DNA from: Caldimonas mangrovi
GTDB lineage: Bacteria > Pseudomonadota > Gammaproteobacteria > Burkholderiales > Burkholderiaceae_C
DNA length: 64,000 nucleotides
Assembly (NCBI RefSeq): GCF_023721835.1
Contig: NZ_JAMKFE010000020.1
Coordinates: 29,365 to 93,364, forward strand
Reading direction: 5' to 3'
A program made the translations under genes and the position numbers. Shown here piece after piece: positions 55,617-63,906 of this stretch (its first letter is position 1; each line of letters starts with the position of its first letter). Below the pieces are notes generated by a model. It made no database searches and was not told where the DNA came from. It was given only the letters and a program-made list of their open reading frames with translations.

Positions 55617-56697
55617 AGCTCGCCCGCAGGCTTCGAAGGCGATGTCCATCGCCTCGCCGCTGCTGGCGCTCGCGATCACCGTCGTGCTCGGGGTGCTGCT
55701 GTTCGCCGCGCTCGGCAAGGACCCGGTGCGCGGGCTGCAGGTGTTCTTCTACGAGCCCGTCAAGAGCGGCTATGCCTTGAGCGAGCTGGCGGTCAAGGCC
55801 ACGCCGCTGATCCTGATCGCGCTGGGCCTGGCCCTGTGCTTCCGCTCCAACGTCTGGAACATCGGCGCCGAAGGGCAGTACATCCTGGGCGCCGTGTTCG
55901 CCGGCGGCGTGGCTATGCAGGCCGGGCCGGACACCGGCCGCTGGATCGTCGTGGCGATCCTGCTCGCCGGCATCGTCGGCGGCATGCTGTGGGCCGGCAT
56001 CGTCGCGCTGCTGCGCGACCGCTTCAACGCCAACGAGATCCTCGTCAGCCTGATGCTGGTCTACGTCGCCGGCATGGTGCTGAGCTATCTGGTCTACGGG
56101 CCGTGGAAAGACCCGCAGGGCTACAACTTCCCGCAGACCATCACCTTCCTCGAGGCCACCAAGGTGCCCCGCCTGTTCCCCGGCCTGCGCGTGAACATCG
56201 GGCTGCTGATCGCGCTGGCGATGGTGGCAGCGTTCTGGGTGTTCCTGTTCCGCACCTACGCCGGCTTCCAGCTCCAGGTGGGCGGGCTGGCGCCCATGGC
56301 TGCGCGCTATGCCGGCTTCTCGTCACGCCGCTCGCTGTGGCTGGCGCTGCTGGCGTCCGGCGGCATGGCCGGGCTGGCCGGTGGCCTGGAGGCCGCCGGG
56401 CCGCTCGGGCAGCTCACGCCCTACGTGCCGGTCGGCTACGGCTTCGCGGCCATCATCGTGGCCTTCGTCGGGCGGTTGCACCCGGTCGGCATCGTGTTCT
56501 CGGCCCTGCTGATGAGCATGTTCTACATCGGCGGCGAACTCGCGCAGTCGCGCATGGGCTTGCCGAAGTCGATCACCGGCGTGTTCCAGGGGCTGCTGCT
56601 GTTCACGCTGCTGGCCTGCGACACCCTGATCCACTACCGCGTACGCTGGCAGGCCGGCTCCGCCAAGGCGCAACCGCTGGCCCCCGGAAAAGCCTGA
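55603..56697 (+). CDS. BMP-family ABC transporter, permease 1
   Basis: 364 residues with about ten hydrophobic segments. Contains the permease signature LALCFRSNVWNIGAEGQYIL and the long loop YLVYGPWKDPQGYNFPQTIT found in the larger of the two BMP permeases. The GLAPMAARYAGFSSRRSLWL region is the ATPase-contact loop. Forms the membrane channel with permease 2. Confidence 0.94.
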   Translation: MLKLEARPQASKAMSIASPLLALAITVVLGVLLFAALGKDPVRGLQVFFYEPVKSGYALSELAVKATPLILIALGLALCFRSNVWNIGAEGQYILGAVFAGGVAMQAGPDTGRWIVVAILLAGIVGGMLWAGIVALLRDRFNANEILVSLMLVYVAGMVLSYLVYGPWKDPQGYNFPQTITFLEATKVPRLFPGLRVNIGLLIALAMVAAFWVFLFRTYAGFQLQVGGLAPMAARYAGFSSRRSLWLALLASGGMAGLAGGLEAAGPLGQLTPYVPVGYGFAAIIVAFVGRLHPVGIVFSALLMSMFYIGGELAQSRMGLPKSITGVFQGLLLFTLLACDTLIHYRVRWQAGSAKAQPLAPGKA

Positions 56698-56699
56698 CC

Positions 56700-57620
56700 A
56701 TGGAATCCATCGCACTGCTGATCGCCGCCACGCTGAATGCCGGCACCGTGCTGGCGCTGGCCGGGCTCGGCCTGCTGATCAACGAACGCGCCGGCATCGT
56801 CAACCTGGGCGCCGAAGGCATGATGCTGGTGGCCGCCATCGCCGGCTTCGCCACGGCCGTGCACACCGGCAGCGACGTGCTCGCGTTCGCCGCGGGCGCG
56901 GGGGCCGGCGCGCTGATGGCGGCGGCCTTCGGCGTGCTGGTGATCTGGTTCAACACCAACCAGTACGCCTCGGGGCTGGCGCTCAGCCTGTTCGGCGCCG
57001 GCTTCTCGGCCTTCGTCGGCATCGGCTACACACAGGCCCAGCTGTCCGAGCGCATGCGCTTCGAGATGCCGGTGCTGGCCGACATCCCGTTCGTGGGGCC
57101 CGCGTTGTTCAGGCAGCACCCCATGGTGTACCTGGCGATCGTGCTCGCGCTCGGCCTGGCGTGGTTCCTGTACCGCTCGCGCGACGGGCTGGTGCTGCGC
57201 GCGGTCGGCGAATCGCCCGAATCGGCGCATGCGCTGGGCTACCCGGTGCGCCGCCTGCGGCTGTTGGCGGTGACGACCGGCGGTGCGTTGTGCGGCGTCG
57301 CGGGGGCCTACGTCTCGGTCGTCTACACGCCGCTGTGGGTCGAAGGCATGATCGCCGGCAAAGGCTGGATCGCGCTGGCGCTCACCACCTTCGCCACCTG
57401 GCGACCGGCACGGGTGTTGCTTGGCGCCTACCTGTTCGGCGGCGTGACGATGCTGCAGTTCCATCTTCAGGGCCAGGGCGTGCAGGTCGCGAGCCAGGTG
57501 CTCACGGCGCTGCCCTACCTGGCGACGATCGTGGTGCTGGTGCTGATCTCGCGCAACCCGACGTGGATCCGGGTGAACATGCCGGCCTCGCTGGGCAAGC
57601 CCTTCTACCCGGGCAGTTGA
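56700..57620 (+). CDS. BMP-family ABC transporter, permease 2
   Basis: 306 residues, about eight hydrophobic segments, with LLINERAGIVNLGAEGMMLV and AVGESPESAHALGYPVRRLR (coupling helix). Starts two bases after permease 1. Together with the first permease, the ATPase and the lipoprotein at 57669 it makes a complete importer, most likely for purine nucleobases or nucleosides given the surrounding enzymes. Confidence 0.94.
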   Translation: MESIALLIAATLNAGTVLALAGLGLLINERAGIVNLGAEGMMLVAAIAGFATAVHTGSDVLAFAAGAGAGALMAAAFGVLVIWFNTNQYASGLALSLFGAGFSAFVGIGYTQAQLSERMRFEMPVLADIPFVGPALFRQHPMVYLAIVLALGLAWFLYRSRDGLVLRAVGESPESAHALGYPVRRLRLLAVTTGGALCGVAGAYVSVVYTPLWVEGMIAGKGWIALALTTFATWRPARVLLGAYLFGGVTMLQFHLQGQGVQVASQVLTALPYLATIVVLVLISRNPTWIRVNMPASLGKPFYPGS

Positions 57621-57668
57621 TTCCCCATAATCTTTGTTTTCCTTCCCGCTCTTTCGAAAGACACCGTC

Positions 57669-58823
57669 ATGACCGACCTGAACAAACGTTCCCTGCTGAG
57701 GCTCGCGGGGCTGAGCTCGCTGGTGGCGGCCGCTGCCCTGGCAGGCTGCGGCAAGAAAGAAGAAGCGCCCGCGCCAGCGCCCACGCCGGTGAGCGAAGCG
57801 CCTGCGCCGGCGGCCGAGCCGCTGAAGATCGCGTTTGCCTACGTCGGGCCGGTGGGCGACGCCGGCTGGACCTTCGCCCACGACCGCGCGCGCAAGGAAC
57901 TCGAGGCCGAGTTCGGCAACAAGATCGTCACCAGCTACGTCGAGAACGTGCCCGAGGCCGCCGACGCCGAGCGGGTGATCCGCGACATGGTCGGCCAGGG
58001 CAACAAGATGGTGTTCGGCACCACCTTCGGCTACATGGAGTCGATGCTCAAGGTGGCGGCCGACCACAAGGACGTGAAGTTCGAGCACGCCACCGGCTAC
58101 AAGACGGCCGACAACATGCGCACCTACGACTCGCGCACCTATGAAGGCGCCTACATGGCCGGCGTCATCGCCGGCAAGATGACCCAGAGCAACACCCTCG
58201 GTGTCGTCGCGTCCATTCCCATCCCCGAGGTGATCCGCAACATCAACTCGTTCACGCTGGGCGCGCAGTCGGTCAACCCGGCCGTCAAGACCAAGGTGGT
58301 GTGGGTGAACACCTGGTACGACCCGGCCAAGGAAGGCGACGCGGCCCAGGCGCTGATCAACCAGGGCGCCGACGTGCTGATGCAGAACACCGACTCCTCG
58401 GCCGTGCTGAAGACGGCCGAGAAGGCCGGCAAGCTCGGCTTCGGCTGGGATTCCGACATGAGCGCCTTCGGCCCGAGCGCCCACCTGGGCTCGGCGGTCA
58501 TCAACTGGGGCCCGTACTACAAGAAGGCGGTCGGCGACGTGCTCAACGGCACCTGGACCACCGGCGCGTCGTGGTGGGGCGTCAAGGAAGGCGCGATCGA
58601 CCTGGTGTCCGTCTCCGACAAGGTGCCGGCCGACGTGAAGGCGCAGGTCGAGAAGATCAAGGCCGGCCTGAAGGACGGCAGCTTCGTGATCTGGAAGGGC
58701 CCGATCGCTGGCCAGGACGGCAAGGAGCTGCTGCCCAAGGACGCGGTCGCCGACGACAAGTTCCTGCACGGCATCAACTGGTACGTGAAGGGCGTCGAAG
58801 GCAAGCTGCCCTCCGGCAAGTAA
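57669..58823 (+). CDS. BMP family substrate-binding lipoprotein
   Basis: 384 residues. Lipoprotein signal with lipobox LAGC (Cys27), then a Pro/Ala-rich tether (KKEEAPAPAPTPVSEAPAPA) and the BMP domain: FAYVGPVGDAGWTFAHDRAR, FGTTFGYMESMLKVAADH, YEGAYMAGVIAGKMT, GWDSDMSAFGPSAHLGS. Anchored receptor of the importer encoded just before it. A strong terminator-like hairpin follows. Confidence 0.95.
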   Translation: MTDLNKRSLLRLAGLSSLVAAAALAGCGKKEEAPAPAPTPVSEAPAPAAEPLKIAFAYVGPVGDAGWTFAHDRARKELEAEFGNKIVTSYVENVPEAADAERVIRDMVGQGNKMVFGTTFGYMESMLKVAADHKDVKFEHATGYKTADNMRTYDSRTYEGAYMAGVIAGKMTQSNTLGVVASIPIPEVIRNINSFTLGAQSVNPAVKTKVVWVNTWYDPAKEGDAAQALINQGADVLMQNTDSSAVLKTAEKAGKLGFGWDSDMSAFGPSAHLGSAVINWGPYYKKAVGDVLNGTWTTGASWWGVKEGAIDLVSVSDKVPADVKAQVEKIKAGLKDGSFVIWKGPIAGQDGKELLPKDAVADDKFLHGINWYVKGVEGKLPSGK

Positions 58824-58841
58824 GCCGCTCGCGAGCACCGA

Positions 58842-58879
58842 CAGGCCGCCGCGGTGAGAACCCGGCGGCCTGTGTCTTT
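58842..58879 (+). terminator. Terminator-like hairpin after the BMP lipoprotein gene
   Basis: Perfect 10-base stem CAGGCCGCCG / CGGCGGCCTG with an 11-base loop, followed by TGTCTTT. Strong stem, weak U-tract; may attenuate rather than stop transcription into the Rieske gene. Confidence 0.65.
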
Positions 58880-58894
58880 GCTGCACACGCACCC

Positions 58895-59854
58895 ATGAAA
58901 GAGCACTTGCTGTGGCACCCGGTGTGCGGGGCCGACGAACTGAAGGGCGCACCGCTGCCGGTGCGCCTGCTCGAACGCGAGCTGGTGCTGTGGCGCGATG
59001 CGGCGGGCCAGGCGCGTGCCTTCACCGACCGCTGCCCGCATCGCGGCGCCAGGCTGTCGCTCGGCCGCGTGCAGCAGGGCGTGCTGGAGTGCCCGTACCA
59101 CGGCTGGCAGTTCGACGCTGGCGGGCAATGCGTGAAAGTGCCCGCGCTGCCTGCGTTCCAGCCGCCAGCGGGGCACAAGGCCTGCACCCATGCGGTGGCC
59201 GAACAGGCCGGCCTGCTGTGGGTGCGGCTCGACGGCGACGCGCCGGTCCCGTCGCTCGACGGCGAGCACGACGCCCGCCTGCGCAAGCTCACGGTGGGCC
59301 CCTACGACGTGGCCAGCAGCGCACCGCGCATCGTCGAGAACTTCCTCGACCTGTCGCACTTCGGGCTGGTGCACGAGGGCTGGCTGGGCGACCGCGCCCA
59401 CCTGGCGCAGCACGACTACCGCGTTGAAGCGAGCGCGGCCGGCCTGCTGGCGACCGGCTGCAAGGCCTGGCAACCGCGGAGCAACCGATTGTCGAGCGTG
59501 GGCAGCGAGGTGGAATACACCTATGCCGTTACCGCGCCGTACACCGCGGTGCTGACCAAGCTGCCCGCGCAGCAGGGCGGCTACCGCGACGTGATTTCGC
59601 TGCTGGTGTGCCCGACGGAGCTCGAGCGCAGCCGTGTTTGGTTCCGCCTGGCGGTGACCGACTTCGACTCGACCGACGACGAGCTGCGCGCCTTCCAGCA
59701 CACCATCTTCACGCAGGACCAGCCCGTGCTGGAATCGCAGACACCGCGCCGCCTGCCGCTTTCAGGCGGTGAGCTGCACAGTGCCGCCGACCGCTTGAGC
59801 GCCGCCTACTGCCGCTACCTGCGCGAGCAGGGCATCACTTTTGGAGTGTGCTGA
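58895..59854 (+). CDS. Rieske non-heme iron oxygenase, alpha subunit
   Basis: 319 residues. Rieske 2Fe-2S ligands Cys47, His49 (CPHRGARL), Cys66 and His69 (CPYHGWQF). Mononuclear iron site ENFLDLSHFGLVHEG gives Asp152 bridging, His155 and His160; the third carboxylate ligand is probably the Asp in the TQDQP region. It resembles single-component-oxygenase subunits of the vanillate/toluenesulfonate/N-demethylase group in size. No reductase gene is adjacent. It sits between a purine importer and an adenine deaminase, so a purine or N-methylpurine substrate is inferred, not shown. Confidence 0.88.
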   Translation: MKEHLLWHPVCGADELKGAPLPVRLLERELVLWRDAAGQARAFTDRCPHRGARLSLGRVQQGVLECPYHGWQFDAGGQCVKVPALPAFQPPAGHKACTHAVAEQAGLLWVRLDGDAPVPSLDGEHDARLRKLTVGPYDVASSAPRIVENFLDLSHFGLVHEGWLGDRAHLAQHDYRVEASAAGLLATGCKAWQPRSNRLSSVGSEVEYTYAVTAPYTAVLTKLPAQQGGYRDVISLLVCPTELERSRVWFRLAVTDFDSTDDELRAFQHTIFTQDQPVLESQTPRRLPLSGGELHSAADRLSAAYCRYLREQGITFGVC

Positions 59855-59856
59855 CC

Positions 59857-60897
59857 ATGTACGAGACCATCGCCCGACACCGCCTGCCCGAGTTGCTGCG
59901 CGCCATGCCCAAGGCCGAGCTGCACATCCACATCGAAGGCTCGCTGGAGCCCGAGCTGATCTTCGCGCTGGCGCAGCGCAACCACGTGGGGCTGGCCTAC
60001 CCGAGCATCGAGGCGCTGCGTGCGGCCTATGCCTTCACCGACCTGCAGAGCTTTCTGGACATCTATTACGCCGGCGCCAGCGTGTTGCTCACACAGGAAG
60101 ACTTCCACGACATGGCATGGGCCTACCTGACGAAGGCCGCCGCCGAGAACGTGCTGCACGCCGAGATCTTCTTCGACCCGCAGACCCACACCGCGCGCGG
60201 CGTGAGCATGGGCACCGTGATCCAGGGCTTGAAGCGTGCCGTCGACCGCGCACAGGCCGAACTGGGCATCAGTGCCGCGCTGATCCTTTGCTTCCTGCGC
60301 CACCTGAGCGAGGAAGACGCGCTGCAGACGCTGGAAGCGGCCGTGCCCTACCGCGGACACTTCATCGGCGTGGGCCTCGATTCGAGCGAGCGCGGCCACC
60401 CGCCCGAAAAGTTCGCGCGCGTGTACGCCCGCTGCCGCGAGCTGGGCCTGCGCCTGGTGGCACACGCCGGCGAAGAAGGCCCGCCCGAATACATCCGCAA
60501 CGCGCTCGACGTGCTGAAGGTCGAACGCATCGACCATGGCGTGCGCTGCGTCGAAGACCCGGCCCTGGTGCAGCGCCTGGCGCGCGAGCGCGTGCCGCTG
60601 ACGGTGTGCCCCTTGTCCAACGTCAAGCTGTGCGTGTTCGGCACGATGGCCGAGCACAACCTGGGACAATTGCTCGCCGCGGGCCTGGTGGCCACCGTCA
60701 ATTCCGACGACCCGGCCTACTTCGGCGGATACCTCAACCAGAACTACCTCGACACCTTCGCGGCGCTGCCGCAGCTGGACGCCGGCCACGCCTACACCTT
60801 GGCGCGCAACAGCTTCGAGGCCAGTTTTGCGAGCGACGCCGACAAGGCCCGCTGGATCGCCCGGCTCGACGACACCTTCGCCCGCTTCCAGCCATAG
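59857..60897 (+). CDS. Adenine deaminase (adenosine deaminase superfamily, PA0148-like)
   Basis: 346 residues from an ATG with GGAG ten bases upstream; a GTG three codons earlier is less well placed. Zinc ligands His23 and His25 (AELHIHIEG), His203 and Glu206 (VAHAGEEGPPEYI), Asp284-Asp285 (NSDDPAYFGGY). Motifs FFDPQTHTARG, FLRHLSEED and VGLDSSERGHPPEKF match, from memory, the adenine deaminase branch typified by Pseudomonas PA0148 rather than true adenosine deaminase. Converts adenine to hypoxanthine, which XdhAB can then oxidise. Starts two bases after the Rieske stop. Confidence 0.9.
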   Translation: MYETIARHRLPELLRAMPKAELHIHIEGSLEPELIFALAQRNHVGLAYPSIEALRAAYAFTDLQSFLDIYYAGASVLLTQEDFHDMAWAYLTKAAAENVLHAEIFFDPQTHTARGVSMGTVIQGLKRAVDRAQAELGISAALILCFLRHLSEEDALQTLEAAVPYRGHFIGVGLDSSERGHPPEKFARVYARCRELGLRLVAHAGEEGPPEYIRNALDVLKVERIDHGVRCVEDPALVQRLARERVPLTVCPLSNVKLCVFGTMAEHNLGQLLAAGLVATVNSDDPAYFGGYLNQNYLDTFAALPQLDAGHAYTLARNSFEASFASDADKARWIARLDDTFARFQP

Positions 60898-60965
60898 AAC
60901 ACCGTGCCGGCGGCTCCGCGCCCCAGGAGCCGCCAGCCTTGCCCGGGGCCATGTAGAGGAACACC

Positions 60966-62051
60966 ATGTACAAAAACCTCAGGCGCGCCATGCTGGCCGT
61001 CTCCGTGTTGGCCGCGCTCCTTCCCGCTGCTGCCGCGCAGCCGCCCGCTGCGCCGCTGAAAATCGGCTTCGTGTTCGTCAGCCCGGTCGGCGAAGCCGGC
61101 TGGACCTACCAGCACAACCTGGGCCGGCTCGAACTGGAAAAACAGCTCGGCCCCCGCGTGCAGACCACGTTCATCGAGAACGTTGCCGAAGGCGCCGACG
61201 CCGAACGCGTGATCCGCGACCTGGCACAGCAGGGCCACCGGCTGATCTTCACCACCAGCTTCGGCTACATGGACCCGACCCTCAAGGTGGCGGCCGACTT
61301 CCCGCAGGTGGCCTTCGAGCACATGGGCGGCTACAAGACCGCGGCCAACATGGCCACCTACAACGCCCGCTTCTACGAAGGCCGCTACCTGGCCGGCATG
61401 GTGGCCGGCCGCATGAGCAAGACGGGCCAAGCCGGCTATGTGGCCGGCTTCCCGGTGCCCGAGGTGGTGCAGGGTCTCAACGCCTTCACGCTCGGCATGC
61501 GTGCCGTCAACCCCAAGGCGCAGGTGAAGGTGGTGTGGCTGAACCACTGGTTCGACCCGGCGCGCGAACGCGAGGCCGCGATGACGCTGGTGAACCAGGG
61601 GGCCGACGTGATCACCCATCACAGCGCGTCGACGGCTGCCATCCAGGCCGCCGAAGCACGCGGCGCGATGAGCATCCCGTACCACAGCGACATGCGTGCG
61701 CTGGCGCCCCGGGGCCAGCTGACCGCGGTGACCCACCACTGGGGCGAGTTCTACACCCGCACCGCGCGCGAGGTGCTGGAAGGCCGCTGGAAGCCGCAGG
61801 CCTACACCGGCGGGCTGAAAGAAGGCGCGGTGCGGCTGGCGTCCTTCGGGGCCCAGGTGCCCAAGGCCGTGGCCGCCCAGGTGCGCGCGCGCGAGCACGC
61901 CATTGCCAGCGGCGTGTTCCACCCCTTCTCGGGCCGCATCGTCGACAACGAGGGCCAGGTGCGCCTGACCGGCGGCACCATGGACGAACAGGCGTTGGCG
62001 ACGATGGACTATTTCGTAGAGGGCGTGGCGGGCAGCTTCCCGAAGCGCTGA
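60966..62051 (+). CDS. BMP family substrate-binding protein (second copy)
   Basis: 361 residues. Ordinary Sec signal peptide (1-24, ending AAA|QPP) with no lipobox, so free periplasmic. Clearly paralogous to the lipoprotein at 57669: GFVFVSPVGEAGWTYQHNLG, FTTSFGYMDPTLKVAADF, YEGRYLAGMVAGRMS, SIPYHSDMRALAPRGQLT. The ligand region changes from GWDSDMSAF to PYHSDMRAL, suggesting a different specificity served by the same transporter. Converges with the DUF938 gene. Confidence 0.93.
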   Translation: MYKNLRRAMLAVSVLAALLPAAAAQPPAAPLKIGFVFVSPVGEAGWTYQHNLGRLELEKQLGPRVQTTFIENVAEGADAERVIRDLAQQGHRLIFTTSFGYMDPTLKVAADFPQVAFEHMGGYKTAANMATYNARFYEGRYLAGMVAGRMSKTGQAGYVAGFPVPEVVQGLNAFTLGMRAVNPKAQVKVVWLNHWFDPAREREAAMTLVNQGADVITHHSASTAAIQAAEARGAMSIPYHSDMRALAPRGQLTAVTHHWGEFYTRTAREVLEGRWKPQAYTGGLKEGAVRLASFGAQVPKAVAAQVRAREHAIASGVFHPFSGRIVDNEGQVRLTGGTMDEQALATMDYFVEGVAGSFPKR

Positions 62052-62070
62052 GGGCACCGCCCCTGACCCG

Positions 62071-62676
62071 TCACGCGCGTGCGAACGCCAGCAACTGGTT
62101 GTTGGCCGGCATGGCCACCCGATCGCGCAGCACCAAACCACGCGTGCGCGCTTCGTCGGCCACCGCTTCCAGCTCGCGCACGCCCCAGCGCACATCGCGG
62201 CTGCGCAGGTCGGCATCGAAGGCCGCATTGCTCTCGGCGGTGTGTGCGCCGCCGATGCGGTAGGGCCCGTAAAGCACCAGCTGCCCGGTGGCTGCCAGGT
62301 GCCGCTGCGCGCCGTCGAGCAGGCCCAGGCAGGCCGCCCACGGCGCGATGTGGATCATGTTGGCGCAATAGATCAGGTCGTACTCGCCTTGCACCGGCCA
62401 GCTCGCGCTGGTGACGTCGAGCCGCACCGGCGATTCCACGTTGCTCAGCCCCGCATCACGTGTCCACGCCGCGATCGACGGAAAGGTGGCGACTTCGTGT
62501 TCGGTCGGCTGCCAGCGCCAGCCGGGCAGGGCGGCGGCGAAGTGCGCGGCGTGCTGCCCGGTGCCGCTGGCGACTTCGAGGGCGCGGCCTGTCGGGGGCA
62601 ACCAGCGCAGCAGCTCGACAAGGATGGGCGGGCCGTTGCGCTCGGCGGCGGGGCTGTGAAGGCGGGTGGAAGACAT
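62071..62676 (-). CDS. DUF938 family class I SAM-dependent methyltransferase-like protein
   Basis: 201 residues from the ATG giving MSSTRLHSPAAERNGPPILV. SAM-binding motif I ALEVASGTGQHAAHFAAALP, then YDLIYCANMIHIAPWAACLG and LVLYGPYRIGGAHTAESNAA, all typical of DUF938 proteins. Substrate unknown. An in-frame extension upstream to 62775 has no family character. Not part of the purine run. Confidence 0.92.
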   Translation of the reverse strand: MSSTRLHSPAAERNGPPILVELLRWLPPTGRALEVASGTGQHAAHFAAALPGWRWQPTEHEVATFPSIAAWTRDAGLSNVESPVRLDVTSASWPVQGEYDLIYCANMIHIAPWAACLGLLDGAQRHLAATGQLVLYGPYRIGGAHTAESNAAFDADLRSRDVRWGVRELEAVADEARTRGLVLRDRVAMPANNQLLAFARA

Positions 62677-62775
62677 CACGCCATTGTGCGCATCAAATCC
62701 GCAGCGTGCCGCCCCGGGGACCGGACACGCCTGCCCATGCAGGGGGGCGGGTGCTGCGCGGCCCCAGGCCAACAC

Positions 62776-63704
62776 TCAGCGCGTTCTCTTGAACTCGAGC
62801 GAGTCGACGCGTTGCCGGCCGGTGACTTCGGTCGTCTGCTGCCAGTGGACGTGCTGCGCCCAACTGCTGCTGAGCTGCACCCGGTAGGTGGTGGCGCGGC
62901 GCAGGGTCATCGACGCCAGCGCCTTGCGCATTTCCTCAGCTGCTTCCGGGCGGCCGGCGGCCTGGATCATCGGCTGCAACAGCTCGCCGGTCACCTCTGC
63001 CAGCGCGGCGCGGTCGATCTCCTCGTCGACCTGCAGTTCCATTGCTGCACCAGCCGGCTCGGTGGCCCGCGTCGAGATGCTCATCGTCGACTGGATCGAC
63101 CCGCCGCCGAACGGCGAAGGCATCGACGATGTCATCCGCACGGTCTCGCCTTCCGGGAAGCTGCCGCCAAGCGGCGAGTACAGCACGGCCGCGTCCCGCG
63201 CTGCCACCGAGAGCAGCCGTTCGTCGGTGCCGGTCAGCTGAGCCATCAGGGCCTGCATCGCGGCCGTGGCCTTCTCGTCGAACGGCACGGGGCCCGACGG
63301 CCCCCCAGCTTCTGCGCGAAGGCGTTGAGCCGTGCCCGGACCTCGGCGGCATTGACCAGCCGAACCGGCTGCGCCGATGCGTTGAACTCGATGTCCATGG
63401 TGAAGCGCGTCGCGTCACCGAGGGTGGCTTTCAAATCTGCCGGCAGGTTGCTCGTCACACCGTCGATCACCGTGTCGGTCTTTCAGCGCTGCAGCGAACC
63501 CCGTCTGTCAGCCCGCAGTACGTCGATCGTGAGCACGCCCTGCGTGCAGCCCTCCAGCGGCCGCGCAGGATGGCTGGATTTTCTGCAACGCGTGACGTCA
63601 TAGGCCGCGCCATCGCCGGCCTACCAGTTCGGGTGCCAATCGATGTCGGCAGCGTGAGCGTGCAGGGCGGCGCACGCGAGCAGCAGGGCGGCGAGGGAGC
63701 GCAT
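62776..63704 (-). pseudogene. Decayed gene for a secreted protein of unknown family
   Basis: Reading from ATG at 63704 gives a signal peptide MRSLAALLLACAALHAHA, then an in-frame TAG (63623-63621), a second in-frame TGA (63485-63483), and a frame change at a run of six G (63306-63301). Past each lesion the sequence stays protein-like (DIDWHPNW; CTQGVLTIDVLRAD; DTVIDGVTSNLPADLK; VPFDEKATAAMQALMAQL) and ends at TGA 62776. One extra G, or loss of two, in the G run would rejoin the last frame. The 3' fragment alone (62776-63288) could still be an open frame of 170 residues. Family unknown. Confidence 0.7.
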
Positions 63705-63809
63705 GACGAGGGGCGAGGGGAAGCGAGAAGAGGGAATGGTAACGATGCGGATGGGCGCAAAGTCACTTTCGACCCGATGCAGCCCTTCGTTTGTGAGCTA
63801 TGCGCGAGC

Positions 63810-63906
63810 AAAGGGCGCCGGGTAGCCGACTCCGCTCATGTCCCCCGGGATGGGCTACGCCCATCCCTCCTCCTTACTTCGCTGCGTCGGCCACCCGGCA
63901 CCCTTT
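63810..63906. repeat. Palindromic element, outer stem
   Basis: Bases 63810-63829 and 63887-63906 are inverted repeats of 20 with two mismatches (AAAGGGCGCCGGGTAGCCGA against its complement). Between them lies a second hairpin. No coding frame is supported from 63705 to the window end. Confidence 0.75.
63847..63867. repeat. Hairpin inside the right-end palindromic element
   Basis: Perfect 9-base stem GGGATGGGC / GCCCATCCC with loop TAC. Confidence 0.8.

Noticed and set aside
56634..58952. 772-residue frame opposite permease 2 and BMP
   Set aside because: Shadow frame, His- and Gln-rich, no start signal.
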